Shown here piece by piece: positions 52,526-62,070 of a stretch of 64,000 nt of DNA. The stretch lies in NCBI GenBank assembly GCA_001970955.1, contig MPUH01000133.1:33984-97983 (forward strand). Reading direction: 5' to 3'. The notes beneath the pieces were generated by a model, which did not search any database, was not told the origin of the DNA, and saw only the letters and a list, made by a program, of their open reading frames with translations. The position numbers were made by a program, and so were the translations under genes. Position 1 is the stretch's first letter; every line of letters begins with the position of its first letter. This stretch comes from Stentor coeruleus. Lineage: Eukaryota; Ciliophora; Heterotrichea; Heterotrichida; Stentoridae.

Positions 52526-53527
52526 TTATTTGTACTCTGGTGGTGTAGGTACTCTTTCAGGAATACTCTTTGATATCTCTTCTTTCTTCTCCTCCTCATC
52601 TTCCTTATTTTTATTCCCAAAAACCATACCAACAGCAGTTTTTTCCAAATTAACCAAAATGTTCATAGACTCTTCCTTCAACTTCTTACTTCTTTCTCCA
52701 AGATTTATTTTATTATAAGTTCCAACCGCAGTAGTTGTCATAGAATCATATGCAGAATGAGCCCCAGATTTAAGATAATTCACCCCTTGGGTTCCAATTT
52801 TCAATCCTGTATTAGCACCCCATTCAAGATTTTCATATCCTTTCTGTGCACCCCATCCAACAGTTTCCTTACCTATTTCAATGCTTTTTTGTGCTCCCCA
52901 TTTTATATTTTCTCCCACTTTATGTACAGTATCATAAGCTTTTTCTTCAATTTTTTTTATTGTATCAATTTCTTTTACTTTTCCATATAAACTTTGACCA
53001 ACACCAACAGTTGCATTGTATGCAGATCCTATTAACCCTCCAAAATACCCAGTATTTTTCTTTTCTTCAACTTGAGGCACTTTTACTTCTGGCTTAAGAA
53101 TTGATTTTGGGTCTGCTAAAATTTGAAGTCCTTCTTCAATTGATGGAGTTGGCATTTTACATGATTCACCTTCTGCCATAACTTTGAGCATTTCTCTATA
53201 ATATTTTGCTGCTACAGTGCAATATTTGAAGTCTATTGTTGCTGAACTTGGCATGTTGTAGCTGTCGAAAAAGTTTTTTAAAGTCGCATTGCCACCTGCT
53301 GTCATGATTTTAAGCTGCCTTATACTCCAGCTGTCGTTTAGAGATTTTACAAAACTAACTTGGGGTCCGAGATTCTTGTGGGCGATTGAACAGGATTCAC
53401 AGATTAGGGACCCGTGGCTGATTGATGCAAAAGTTACAGGTTCAGCTCCGCAATCAGCGCAGTTTAGGTTCGCTGTATCTTCACGAATTTTTTCGAAGAT
53501 CTGTTCACTTGTAGATGGCGATACCAT
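52526..53527 (-). CDS. ArfGAP with Lys in place of the arginine finger (333 aa)
   Basis: Residues about 10-125 are an ArfGAP domain with the zinc site Cys23-x2-Cys26-x16-Cys43-x2-Cys46. In active ArfGAPs the next residues read HRxLG, where the Arg completes the Arf active site; here it is HKNLG, with Lys51. FVKSLNDSWSIRQLKIM also matches the family. Residues about 165-290 hold repeated amphipathic units rich in Gly, Trp, Lys and Ser (WGAQKSIEIGKETVGWGAQKG), which may bind curved membranes as ALPS motifs do. GAP activity on Arf at Golgi or endosomal membranes is expected for the family but may be reduced here. The last 50 residues are highly charged. Confidence 0.85.
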   Translation of the reverse strand: MVSPSTSEQIFEKIREDTANLNCADCGAEPVTFASISHGSLICESCSIAHKNLGPQVSFVKSLNDSWSIRQLKIMTAGGNATLKNFFDSYNMPSSATIDFKYCTVAAKYYREMLKVMAEGESCKMPTPSIEEGLQILADPKSILKPEVKVPQVEEKKNTGYFGGLIGSAYNATVGVGQSLYGKVKEIDTIKKIEEKAYDTVHKVGENIKWGAQKSIEIGKETVGWGAQKGYENLEWGANTGLKIGTQGVNYLKSGAHSAYDSMTTTAVGTYNKINLGERSKKLKEESMNILVNLEKTAVGMVFGNKNKEDEEEKKEEISKSIPERVPTPPEYK

Positions 53528-53743
53528 TTTGGTAATTATATGACGTAGTTATTATGTTAGATTGTATTGGGATAAGTAAAATTTTGATGGGTTCTGATAC
53601 TTAGATATGGATTTGTCGATGGAAAGTTGTTTTCTATTATAAAAATATTGGATTAAATGAGAATATTTTTTATGGTTAGGTAGGTTATATATTAAATTAA
53701 TTAGCTAGGCTATTCTAATTCAACACAATCTCAATTCTAAAAA

Positions 53744-54868
53744 TTACACCAACACACTTGAAAACTTGCTAAAACTCGAACTATGAACATTGAATTTAGG
53801 TATATTATAATTCAAAGATTTATTCCTTTTGATTTTTTTCACGCCTTTATTTTCTGAAGCATCAGGATTTTCAACTGACATTTTGCTAGCATTTTCATTA
53901 AGTTCTCTAAAAATCGGACATTTCTCGCTAAAAAAGTTACCTGCAAACCTTTTGGCAGACAACGAATACCTATGTCCCTTATTATGATTCCCAAGTGATT
54001 GATTTCTAGCACCCAAAAAATAAAGTGAAGTAGCCAAAAGGGCAATTTTATAAAAAAGATAATCTTTTGTAAACTCCGCCTGAATCCCCAAGCCACAAGT
54101 AAAATCAGCAGCTTTGACTGTACTTATTTTCAAAAACTCAGACATATTAATCGAAGATATCCATTCAGGATAACCTTTAATCCCTAAAGCTGACCTCATA
54201 TCAACTTTTTGTAAGTCTCCTTTTCTAAGATAAGACTCAATAACTTCAAGTATCGGCATAGCTCTTTGCACAAGCGAAAGTCTGTTTTTCTCAGACTTGC
54301 TTAATTTAGCCTTTTTCACTTTATATTGCAAGTTTTGCTTGTGTTTTTTACATGCTTCTAAAGTATCATTAATTGCTCTGCAGCTGTAAATATAAGCGGA
54401 ATACGCAAATTTTAGAGCTTTTTTCGGTTTATTTAAAGCGGTTAGTACTGAGGAATATTGAAGAGCAAGTTTTGCAATGTATTTACTTTTACGAATGCTG
54501 TCTTCAGTTTTTGAAATTCCGCCTTGGATGAATTTTAAAGTTTTTGCATTAAAATAGCAAGCATCGATGTAAATCACTTGTTTTTTTAGTTCGCCTAGTC
54601 TGCGTAGATGTTACTCTTGATAGCAATAAGCTATGTTATGTAAAATACTTATTATGTTTTCACTATTTAAAGAACCGCCTTGCATTGATATTGACTCCAT
54701 CATTTCTTCGCTGGTTTTCAATGAGGATAATGCATTTTGAAGGTCATTGTTTTGAATGTGTGATAAAGCTTGATTTTCTAGTGAAAGTAAGTATGAGGGT
54801 AGGTCATTTTCTGTGATGATTTCTTCGGTAAAAATAGAGCTTTCGAAGCGGCTTCTTTTATTTTCCAT
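53744..54868 (-). CDS. TPR-like helical protein with one 15-nt intron (369 aa)
   Basis: The first exon encodes 85 residues with a TPR-like helix pair (LSLENQALSHIQNNDLQNALSSLKTSEEM) and then ILHNIAYCYQE, a typical TPR helix A. The frame then meets TAA, which is removed by the intron at 54600-54614, giving CYQELGELKKQVIYIDACY, a normal TPR helix B. Further helix pairs follow (LALQYSSVLTALNKPKKALKFAYSAY). Residues 190-290 do not match a repeat. The basic tail (320-369) is disordered. TPRs bind other proteins; I know no specific family. Similar TPR proteins are numerous in ciliates. Confidence 0.8.
54600..54614 (-). other. 15-nt intron in the TPR-like gene
   Basis: On the coding strand the sequence is GTAACATCTACGCAG, splitting a Glu codon (GA|A). 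Removal deletes an in-frame TAA and restores a continuous TPR helix pair. Confidence 0.92.
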
Positions 54869-55135
54869 ATAATATTTTGAACTAAGAAATAAATTAGCAC
54901 AATTACAGATTCATAAGGAAAAATGTGCCCTTAAGAATGGATTATTTAGTTTAAATGATTTTTGGAATTTTAAAAAATTTAAGAGGATTTTGATAGGATA
55001 AGATAAATGTAAAGATCATTAGGTATTTTGAAACTATAAAAAAATTTGGCAAAAATATGAAAAAATAATTTTCTAAGCTTATTATTTTTGCATGTCATGA
55101 CTTATAAATTTTATAAAGAATTTTCATATAAGCAA

Positions 55136-57013
55136 TTATATCATAAGTAAAGTATCTACTCTAGTCTCTTCTTCTACAAATTCAAGTAAATTTGGAAGAG
55201 ATGCTTGTGGGGTGATATGCCTGTGACTCTTTAAAGAAGTCATTGACCGTGAAGTTTCATAATAAAAGTCTTTCATGAATTGCATCGCATGTATAGCCTC
55301 ATTTTTTATAAGTAGTTCTTTAGATTTCTTCGCTTTATAAAGCATTTTCGAGCTTTTCTTCTGTTTAAAAAGACTCACAAGATAAACCGTATCACTTTTA
55401 ACAACAGGATTCTCACTTTCTTCATAGAGTTCTTCAAGTTCTTCCCTTTCTTTAAAGCAGTAAGCTTCATAAATCATCCTATATTCATCACAAATTGTGC
55501 TGATTTCATTATTTTTCTTATTAATCTCCCAACACATATTGATTTTCTTTTCCTGCTTAAACCTATGACAGTCTTTTTCAATACGCGAAAGGTATTTAAA
55601 AAGAGCAAGATTGCCTCTTGATGTATCTTTTGGGGTTTTCCCATCATAATTTTTCAATGAAGGCTTGGCTCCAACACTAACTAATACTTCTACAGTGTTA
55701 TAGTCCCCTGAATGAGAAGCAATGTGCAAAGCAGTCCATCCATGAGCTCCTCCTTGGCTATTGAAATCAAAACCATCTCTCCTTTCTAGTCCTAAAAGCG
55801 TATTTGTTTTTTTCATCCATTTAATAGCACTAAGCTGTTTTTCTTTAGCTGCCAAATGAACAGCAGACCATCTTTCATTGTTTTCTTTATTAAGATCAGC
55901 TCCATATTGTACAAGCATATCCCCAATAAGAGTATTTTGATGCTTGTTTTTATCAAAGACTTCGATAAGTGATAAAAGACAAGTATTTCCTCTAAAATCA
56001 GTACTATTAGGTGACAGTCCTGATGCTAGAAGTTTAGCAACAAGTTTAGGTTCAGATTTTAACACAGCCAGGTTTAAAGCTGATCCAAAACAACCACCAC
56101 CTATAGTGAGATCAGCATTAGATTCAATAAGCAATGATGCAGCTTTGATATTATTTTCCTTAAGGGCTAAGACAAAAGCACTAAACCCATCAGCATCTAA
56201 AGCATTTAAAGGACATCCAGCAGAGACTAGACCTTGAATTACCCCATTATCTCCACTTAAAACCGCAACATGTAAAGCTGTTCTATTACGTAAATCTACT
56301 CTTCCAATATCAAAAGTATCTTCACTAAAGTGCTTAACAAAGTCTAAAAGACCAATTTCTTTCCGTCCTCTCAATAAAGCTGTATTGCACAAAGACCGCA
56401 AACTGTCTATAATAGCTTCACCTATCTTATTTTTTAATACACGTGGTAATGGAGGAATACTATATCTAAACCACTCTAAACTAAACTCAATAAGATTTGT
56501 AAGCTCATGTAATGAAGTTGGTAGTAATGTAAAGTCATTACCATGTAGATACAATATTTTAAGCTTTTTAAGACATGAAAGCTCATATGGAACATATTTC
56601 AGATGATTGCTTGAGATTACTAATGACATCAAGTTTTTAAGCCCTGAAACCTGTGGGGGTAAAGAATAGACTGAATTACGGTTAAGAGTGAGGATTGTTA
56701 GAGATGTTAATGAAAACAACTCAACTGGCAATGTAATCAAGCTGTTGTTGTCTAAGCGGAGGATTTTTAAGTGGATTAATGAGATGATGTCTTCGCTTAT
56801 GGTTTCAAGGAGATTATGACGGAGGTCTAGAGATCGCAGATGCGTCAAAGAGGACATAACGTTGTTCAAATGTGTTATGCTGTTGTTACGCAAATCCAGT
56901 TGGATTATTGAAGAAGATATTGAGGCGATGCCTTTCGGCAAAGCTGTGAGTTGTTTTTCTTTGAGCACGAGGTCGCCAGTTGGAGTTAAATAGCTTGAAA
57001 TTGATGCTATCAT
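55136..57013 (-). CDS. Leucine-rich repeat and ankyrin repeat protein (625 aa)
   Basis: Residues about 15-190 hold seven LRRs of 23 residues of the small-GTPase-regulator type (LRSLDLRHNLLETISEDI, LKILRLDNNSLITLPVEL, LTILTLNRNSVYSLPPQV). Residues about 235-470 hold six or so ankyrin repeats (NRTALHVAVLSGDNGVIQGL, DADGFSAFVLALKENN, GWTALHIASHSGDYNTVEVL, with LKNYDGKTPKD). The last 150 residues are charged and helical. Both repeat types bind proteins, so it is an adaptor; no kinase or GTPase domain is attached. Length and order are intact. Its start is 260 bp from the divergent gene at 57274. Confidence 0.88.
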   Translation of the reverse strand: MIASISSYLTPTGDLVLKEKQLTALPKGIASISSSIIQLDLRNNSITHLNNVMSSLTHLRSLDLRHNLLETISEDIISLIHLKILRLDNNSLITLPVELFSLTSLTILTLNRNSVYSLPPQVSGLKNLMSLVISSNHLKYVPYELSCLKKLKILYLHGNDFTLLPTSLHELTNLIEFSLEWFRYSIPPLPRVLKNKIGEAIIDSLRSLCNTALLRGRKEIGLLDFVKHFSEDTFDIGRVDLRNRTALHVAVLSGDNGVIQGLVSAGCPLNALDADGFSAFVLALKENNIKAASLLIESNADLTIGGGCFGSALNLAVLKSEPKLVAKLLASGLSPNSTDFRGNTCLLSLIEVFDKNKHQNTLIGDMLVQYGADLNKENNERWSAVHLAAKEKQLSAIKWMKKTNTLLGLERRDGFDFNSQGGAHGWTALHIASHSGDYNTVEVLVSVGAKPSLKNYDGKTPKDTSRGNLALFKYLSRIEKDCHRFKQEKKINMCWEINKKNNEISTICDEYRMIYEAYCFKEREELEELYEESENPVVKSDTVYLVSLFKQKKSSKMLYKAKKSKELLIKNEAIHAMQFMKDFYYETSRSMTSLKSHRHITPQASLPNLLEFVEEETRVDTLLMI

Positions 57014-57273
57014 GTTTATTTAGATTATTTTGGTAAGCTGTGGGAATTAATATGGCTTTAGGATTTGGAGGTTGAGGCTTGGGATATATAGAATTATGCA
57101 AGAGAATTAAAATGAATGGTAAAGAGGAGAATTGACGTTTTTAAGGAAATGAGAAAGGGAATGAATTGCATTGTGAAAAAGTATTAAGGATTAAAAATAT
57201 TGTTGTTAAATAAAGAGTTATAAGATTAGGGTTATGATAATATTTTTTGGAAGGTAGATAAAATACAATAATA
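57014..57273. promoter_or_regulatory. Shared divergent promoter region, 260 bp
   Basis: The whole gap is G-rich on the plus strand, the leader composition of the minus-strand LRR-ankyrin gene, while the plus-strand gene at 57274 has no C-rich leader of its own. No distinct box is recognised beyond AT-rich runs near the starts. Confidence 0.4.
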
Positions 57274-58269
57274 ATGAAAAACTCTGAATTTGCCTCAATT
57301 GCACCGAAAAGGATATCTTATCTTAATAGTAAAGATATCTTAGAGGATGAGTCAAGAGACTCAGATGCTTCATCAATAAGAATCGATAAACTGTCAATCA
57401 AGTCAGCTGTTAAACCAATCTATACAAGCGAAGAAAACTCAAATCCTGATATTGAATTTGGATCTGCTCTTAGTCAAATTGATTACTTTATAAATAAAGC
57501 TAAACAAAAAATTATCGAAGAATATGAAGTTCAACTTTATTATATCAAAGAAAAATATCATGAGTCTTTTTGTGGAGAACTGAAAATTTCAGATCTAATT
57601 ATGAGCTTTCCTCTATTTTATATACAAGAAAGCCTTGAAAACTCTCAATGCATATCACTTAACAGCGACGAAGAGAACTTTAAAGAAACTTTAATTAAAG
57701 ACAGCCTTTTACCTATAAGACATAAAATAATCAGTGATCTTTGCAACTTAATTTCTGCTCTACTAGTAAAGTGGAATATCTTCAACAAGGTAAAATATGA
57801 GTTTAGGACAAATATCCGCAGCCAAATAATCAAGATTTTCGATTTAAAAACCATATGTAGAAAGCCTTTTAATATAGAAATCCTATGGTTTTGCACTGCG
57901 ATAAAAGAAAAACTTCTTCCACAGTTCCTAACCGTAGAATTATGTCAATATAGTGATTTATTAGAATCTCAGGCTAATGAAGTTTTTAAGATATTAACTA
58001 GTGATTTCATTCCATGCATCCCAACAATTGAAGATGCAGTTGGTATAAATTCTAGAGCTTATAGGAAAAAGTTCATGAAAAATGAACCGATTCCCTATCT
58101 TGGAATTAATACTTATACAGAACTTAAACGCCCTACACTTATTGGAAAACTGTTCCAAAAACGAAAACTTCAAGAAAGCATAGCCTTGACTAGTGCGATA
58201 GAAGATTTAGAGAGTATTTATAGGATATTTGAAAAAGAACTTATAGGGCGTTTTCTATTGATTTTATAA
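57274..58269 (+). CDS. Helical protein of unknown family (331 aa)
   Basis: I recognise no family. After about 65 polar residues rich in Ser and Asp, the protein is mainly helical with many Ile, Leu, Lys and Glu (for example QIDYFINKAKQKIIEEYEVQ and HKIISDLCNLISALLVKWNIF). There is no signal peptide or membrane helix. A conserved-looking segment is PCIPTIEDAVGINSRAYRKKF. The stop codon ends at 58269 and the stop codon of the convergent methylthiotransferase gene begins at 58270, so no base lies between the two coding regions. Confidence 0.7.
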   Translation: MKNSEFASIAPKRISYLNSKDILEDESRDSDASSIRIDKLSIKSAVKPIYTSEENSNPDIEFGSALSQIDYFINKAKQKIIEEYEVQLYYIKEKYHESFCGELKISDLIMSFPLFYIQESLENSQCISLNSDEENFKETLIKDSLLPIRHKIISDLCNLISALLVKWNIFNKVKYEFRTNIRSQIIKIFDLKTICRKPFNIEILWFCTAIKEKLLPQFLTVELCQYSDLLESQANEVFKILTSDFIPCIPTIEDAVGINSRAYRKKFMKNEPIPYLGINTYTELKRPTLIGKLFQKRKLQESIALTSAIEDLESIYRIFEKELIGRFLLIL

Positions 58270-59754
58270 TTAACTTTCGAGATTTGCATAAAGAGATTGA
58301 CAAGTTGCTGATTGGATTTTAGCTTTGACTATTCTACCTATTTCCAAGACTCCTTCTCCATTAACTCGTTTATTGTGTGTGGTTTTTCCAGTCCACCCGC
58401 CTTTTTTCCCTATTCCATCAACTAGTACTTCATAAACTTTCCCTATTTCTTCTTGGTTGATACTATGCTGAATGTTTTTTGTTAGTCTTATAACTTCACT
58501 TAATCTACGTTTTTTCACATCTTCTGGTATATCATCTTTAAAATTGTTAAACGCATGAGTTTTCGGTCTCATACTATAAGCGAACATAAAAGCTTGTTCA
58601 TATTTAGCCTTTTCTATAACTTTCAAAGTTTCTAAATGATCTTCCTCACTCTCTCCACAAAATCCAGAAATTATATCAGTTGAAATTGCTACATTTTCTA
58701 TATTATCTCTCAAAGTCTTTACAAGACTTAAATAAGCTTCTTGTGTATAAAACCTTCTCATTGAATTAAGAATCTTATCACTACCACTTTGTATTGGTAA
58801 ATGAATATGATTGCATATATTTTTATATGAATTCATAACACCAATAAGCTCTGGGGGAAAGTCTTTTGGATGTGGTGATGTGAATCTAATTCTTGTGCCA
58901 GGTGCAGCTTCTGCTACAGCTTGAAGTAAATGATGAAATCTAGCTCCAGGTCCATGTCTAAGTTTATACATTTCTTTAAATCCTTCAGTATTTGCATGTG
59001 CTGACTCTATATTTTCAGTTTGGTCAAAGTAAGAGTTTACGTTTTGCCCTAGCAAAGTGATTTCTTTGACTCCATTTTCTGCTAATTGTTTAGCTTCAGA
59101 AACTATTGAGTTTAGTGGCCGTGACCTTTCCCTTCCTCTTGTAAATGGTACAACGCAAAAACTGCACATGTTGTTGCAACCTCGCATTATGGAAATATAA
59201 GCTGATATACCTTTTTGACGCAAAGGGGTTATATCAGCATATGTTTCTTCTGCTGAGAGTTGGACATTGATTGCATTTTCATCTCCTTCAAGAAGCACTG
59301 CTTGGATTAAAGAAGGTAGACTTCTGTAACCATCTGGTCCTACAACAATATCTGCAAGTTTTGAGGTTATAAGAGACGATTTGAGTCTTTCAGCCATACA
59401 CCCAAGAACACCAATTTTGACACCTAGTTTGCTTAAACCAATAAGTCTTTGTTTTACTTTTGCCTCAGCTTTTTCTCTTATTGAACAGGTATTAACAAAA
59501 ACTATACTGGCCTATGTAGAAAGTACGAGATCAGGAGAGGCTACAGATTCCATGCCTGCATTTTTTAGAATACCTGCAACAATTTCAGAATCATTTTCAT
59601 TCATCTGACAACCATAGGTTTGGATGTAGTATTTCAACCCATTTGTGTTTTGGGAGGCAATTGGTAGGTCGTTTTGAGGAATGCTTGTCGAGAGAAATGT
59701 TCCAAGATCAGGAATGTGGGAGATGTTTGAAAATTTTCTCAGAATCGACTTCAT
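58270..59754 (-). CDS. CDK5RAP1: tRNA methylthiotransferase, CDK5RAP1/MiaB type, one 15-nt intron (489 aa)
   Basis: This radical-SAM enzyme adds the 2-methylthio group to i6A37 of tRNAs. The N-terminal UPF0004 domain supplies three Cys for one 4Fe-4S cluster: Cys49 ([12 protein letters not shown]), Cys85 ([12 protein letters not shown]) and Cys114 (VLGCMAER). The radical-SAM cluster is Cys188-x3-Cys192-x2-Cys195 ([11 protein letters not shown]), followed by [17 protein letters not shown]-like tail follows (residues about 405-489). A TAG in the middle of DLVL..ASIVF is removed by the intron at 59512-59526. The basic, Ser-rich first 30 residues could be a mitochondrial targeting peptide, fitting CDK5RAP1. 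All cluster ligands are present. Confidence 0.93.
59512..59526 (-). other. 15-nt intron in the methylthiotransferase gene
   Basis: On the coding strand the sequence is GTACTTTCTACATAG. Removal deletes an in-frame TAG and joins PDL to [14 protein letters not shown], the MiaB-family pattern. Confidence 0.95.
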
Positions 59755-60278
59755 TATTATTAGCGGAAATTGAAATTTTTTGATTGTTTTTATAATAGGC
59801 TACTTTAAGTGCAGAAACTTTTTGATGAAGCATGAGAATAAGGGATTAAAGAAAATAAATCTTTGATTATAAATATCTTGGTTTAAATTATTATGAATAA
59901 CTATTTGAAAATTGGATTTAAATATTATATTCCTTAGTTTATGTGTATATTAAACTTAGTAACAGATCTTTAGTTTGCTATTATTGCAGCTTCGTATTCA
60001 GAATTTAATTTCACACTAAGTAAAAACATATATATGATATTCTGAAAAAAATAAGGCATAATCCTTATTAAATTTTATTATATATCTCTTAAACTATTAT
60101 CCATCTCTCTAATATTTCTATTAAAATCAAACAAAAAAAGGTCCTCTACCCTAATTCTTCTAAAAAATCTCAAAAAGTATCTAATTTCGTTTTAATAACA
60201 TCTATTGACCTAAATCAAAGTTTTTTTATTATTACTTTAGTCTCTGTAGCCTTACATCATTTAAAATAATCCAAGCAT
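59755..60278. other. Intergenic, about 0.5 kb
   Basis: No gene is seen. From about 60110 the plus strand is C-rich, the trailer composition of the minus-strand gene to the right. Confidence 0.5.
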
Positions 60279-62063
60279 TTAAAAAAATTGAATATTCTTG
60301 ATCAACTTATCTTTGACATGAAAAAATTTCACTTGCATATCAGGATCCTCATCAGAACTAAAATCAGGAGTGCACAAGTACTTTGCCAAAAGTGAAATTT
60401 GGATTGGACTACTCAAGTTTAGCTCTGATTTTTTAATTCTTCTGTCAAGGTCTTCATAAAATATCGGAAGAGTATCATTAAAGTCTTTACCAAGTAAAGC
60501 TGATACTATTTGGCTTTTTGGGATACTCTTTTTTTGCATTTGTGATGAAATTTCTGCAAAAATATTGCTAACCTGCTGAGCTTTACTAATGTCTTTAGTT
60601 TTTTTGCATTGTAGGGTTTTTGAAATCGCTAATTTTGAATACATTTTTAAATCAAAATCTTCAGAACTTTGTTTTCTTTTAGTATTAGAATTTTTATCGT
60701 TGATTTTTGTGCTTTCTGATGCTTGACTTGAAAATTTCAATGGAGATTGACTTGAAATGTCATCGTAATCATATTTCATATACCATTCTTCTATTTTTGA
60801 TAATGATACAAATTTCTCTGTGCATCCCATTATTTTTAGTGCATTTTCAATATATTTTCTATCAATCTCCTGGCTTTTTGCACTAAAAATTGTAAATAAC
60901 TCATCTGTTGTGAGCATTCCTTTGTTGTTTTTATCAATAAGCGACAGAAATACTTCAATAATCATGTTTTTCTTTGATATAATATTATGAATTTCTATAA
61001 AAAACATTGGTGGATTATGAAGTTTTAAAGGTATATCATCAGTCACTCTCATTGTCTTAGATTTGCTTAAAGAATTTTTGTAATGCCTAGTCGTTTTTCT
61101 AGCTTTTTGTATTGAAACTATTTTTTCTTGTAGTTGATATTCGAGGTTTGTGAGTTTTTTCTGATGTTCATCTCCAATTTTTTTAATTTCTTGTATTTCT
61201 TTTTGTATATCTTGTTCATGCTTTTCAAAACTCTCTCTTTGCGTATTATGCTTATTTTGTAAAGTGTGTAATTCAGTTTGAGACTTTTTTAGTTCAGTTG
61301 AAGTCACTTTTTTTTGTTTGTTTTTTCGTTTTGATGTTTTTTCCAGCATTGAATATCGGGATTGAGCTGCATAAAGTTCTTTAGACATTATATCAAGAGC
61401 CTTTTCATAGTCAAAATTTATGAGTTTTAGCTTGTTTAATTCATCTTCATTATACTTTACTTTTACTTCTTTATCGATACGGCTTTCTTGAGTAGTTCCA
61501 TGACGTAAAGCTTGATTTAGCTGACCTCTTAGCCTAACACATTCTAAAATTTTTTTACTCATTTGTTCTTCAAGTTCAATTATTTTTTTATTTCTCATTT
61601 TAGATTTATGGTTTTCTAGTTCTGCTTCTTTCTCGAAAAGTTTATCTCTCAGAACTCTCAGTTTACTCTTAAGATCAAGAACAGATTCAGTTTTTGTTTG
61701 TAAGAAAAACAAATTCTGTTTCCTTTCTGTGCTAGGGTGAGATAACAAATAATCTATTTCTTCCAAGCGTTTTTTTAAAAAATCATTTTCATCTTCCAAG
61801 TTTAGCACCTTAGATTTTAATTGTTCATTCTCATGTTTCAAAGCCTCAGAATCCTGTATTGCTTTACGTGTCGATCGTGAGGTTACTGCTAAATACTTCT
61901 TCAAAGATGTTATAGGGTAGCAGCTATTAGAACTCCCAAGCTTACCATTCAAAGAAATACTTGAACTTGAAGATCCAAGACATTTTGGAGTACTATCCTG
62001 AAACTTTTCCAAAGAAAAATTAAAATCGACCTGCTTAAAGTGTTTTGCAGACCTAAAAGACAT
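60279..62063 (-). CDS. Coiled-coil protein with EF-hand-like segment (594 aa)
   Basis: The ATG chosen (62063, MSFRSAKHF) lies 7 bp after the stop of the preceding gene; earlier in-frame ATGs overlap that gene's conserved end and are less likely. Residues about 60-345 are coiled coil with long Lys/Glu/Leu heptads. A segment at about 360-440 has two EF-hand-like helices (IIEVFLSLIDKNNKGMLTTDEL), with DKNNKG suggesting one calcium loop. The tail is Ser/Lys-rich. The function is unknown; a cytoskeletal, calcium-responsive role would fit the parts. The gene could share a promoter or transcript with the gene before it. Confidence 0.7.
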   Translation of the reverse strand: MSFRSAKHFKQVDFNFSLEKFQDSTPKCLGSSSSSISLNGKLGSSNSCYPITSLKKYLAVTSRSTRKAIQDSEALKHENEQLKSKVLNLEDENDFLKKRLEEIDYLLSHPSTERKQNLFFLQTKTESVLDLKSKLRVLRDKLFEKEAELENHKSKMRNKKIIELEEQMSKKILECVRLRGQLNQALRHGTTQESRIDKEVKVKYNEDELNKLKLINFDYEKALDIMSKELYAAQSRYSMLEKTSKRKNKQKKVTSTELKKSQTELHTLQNKHNTQRESFEKHEQDIQKEIQEIKKIGDEHQKKLTNLEYQLQEKIVSIQKARKTTRHYKNSLSKSKTMRVTDDIPLKLHNPPMFFIEIHNIISKKNMIIEVFLSLIDKNNKGMLTTDELFTIFSAKSQEIDRKYIENALKIMGCTEKFVSLSKIEEWYMKYDYDDISSQSPLKFSSQASESTKINDKNSNTKRKQSSEDFDLKMYSKLAISKTLQCKKTKDISKAQQVSNIFAEISSQMQKKSIPKSQIVSALLGKDFNDTLPIFYEDLDRRIKKSELNLSSPIQISLLAKYLCTPDFSSDEDPDMQVKFFHVKDKLIKNIQFF

Positions 62064-62070
62064 TATTTTA

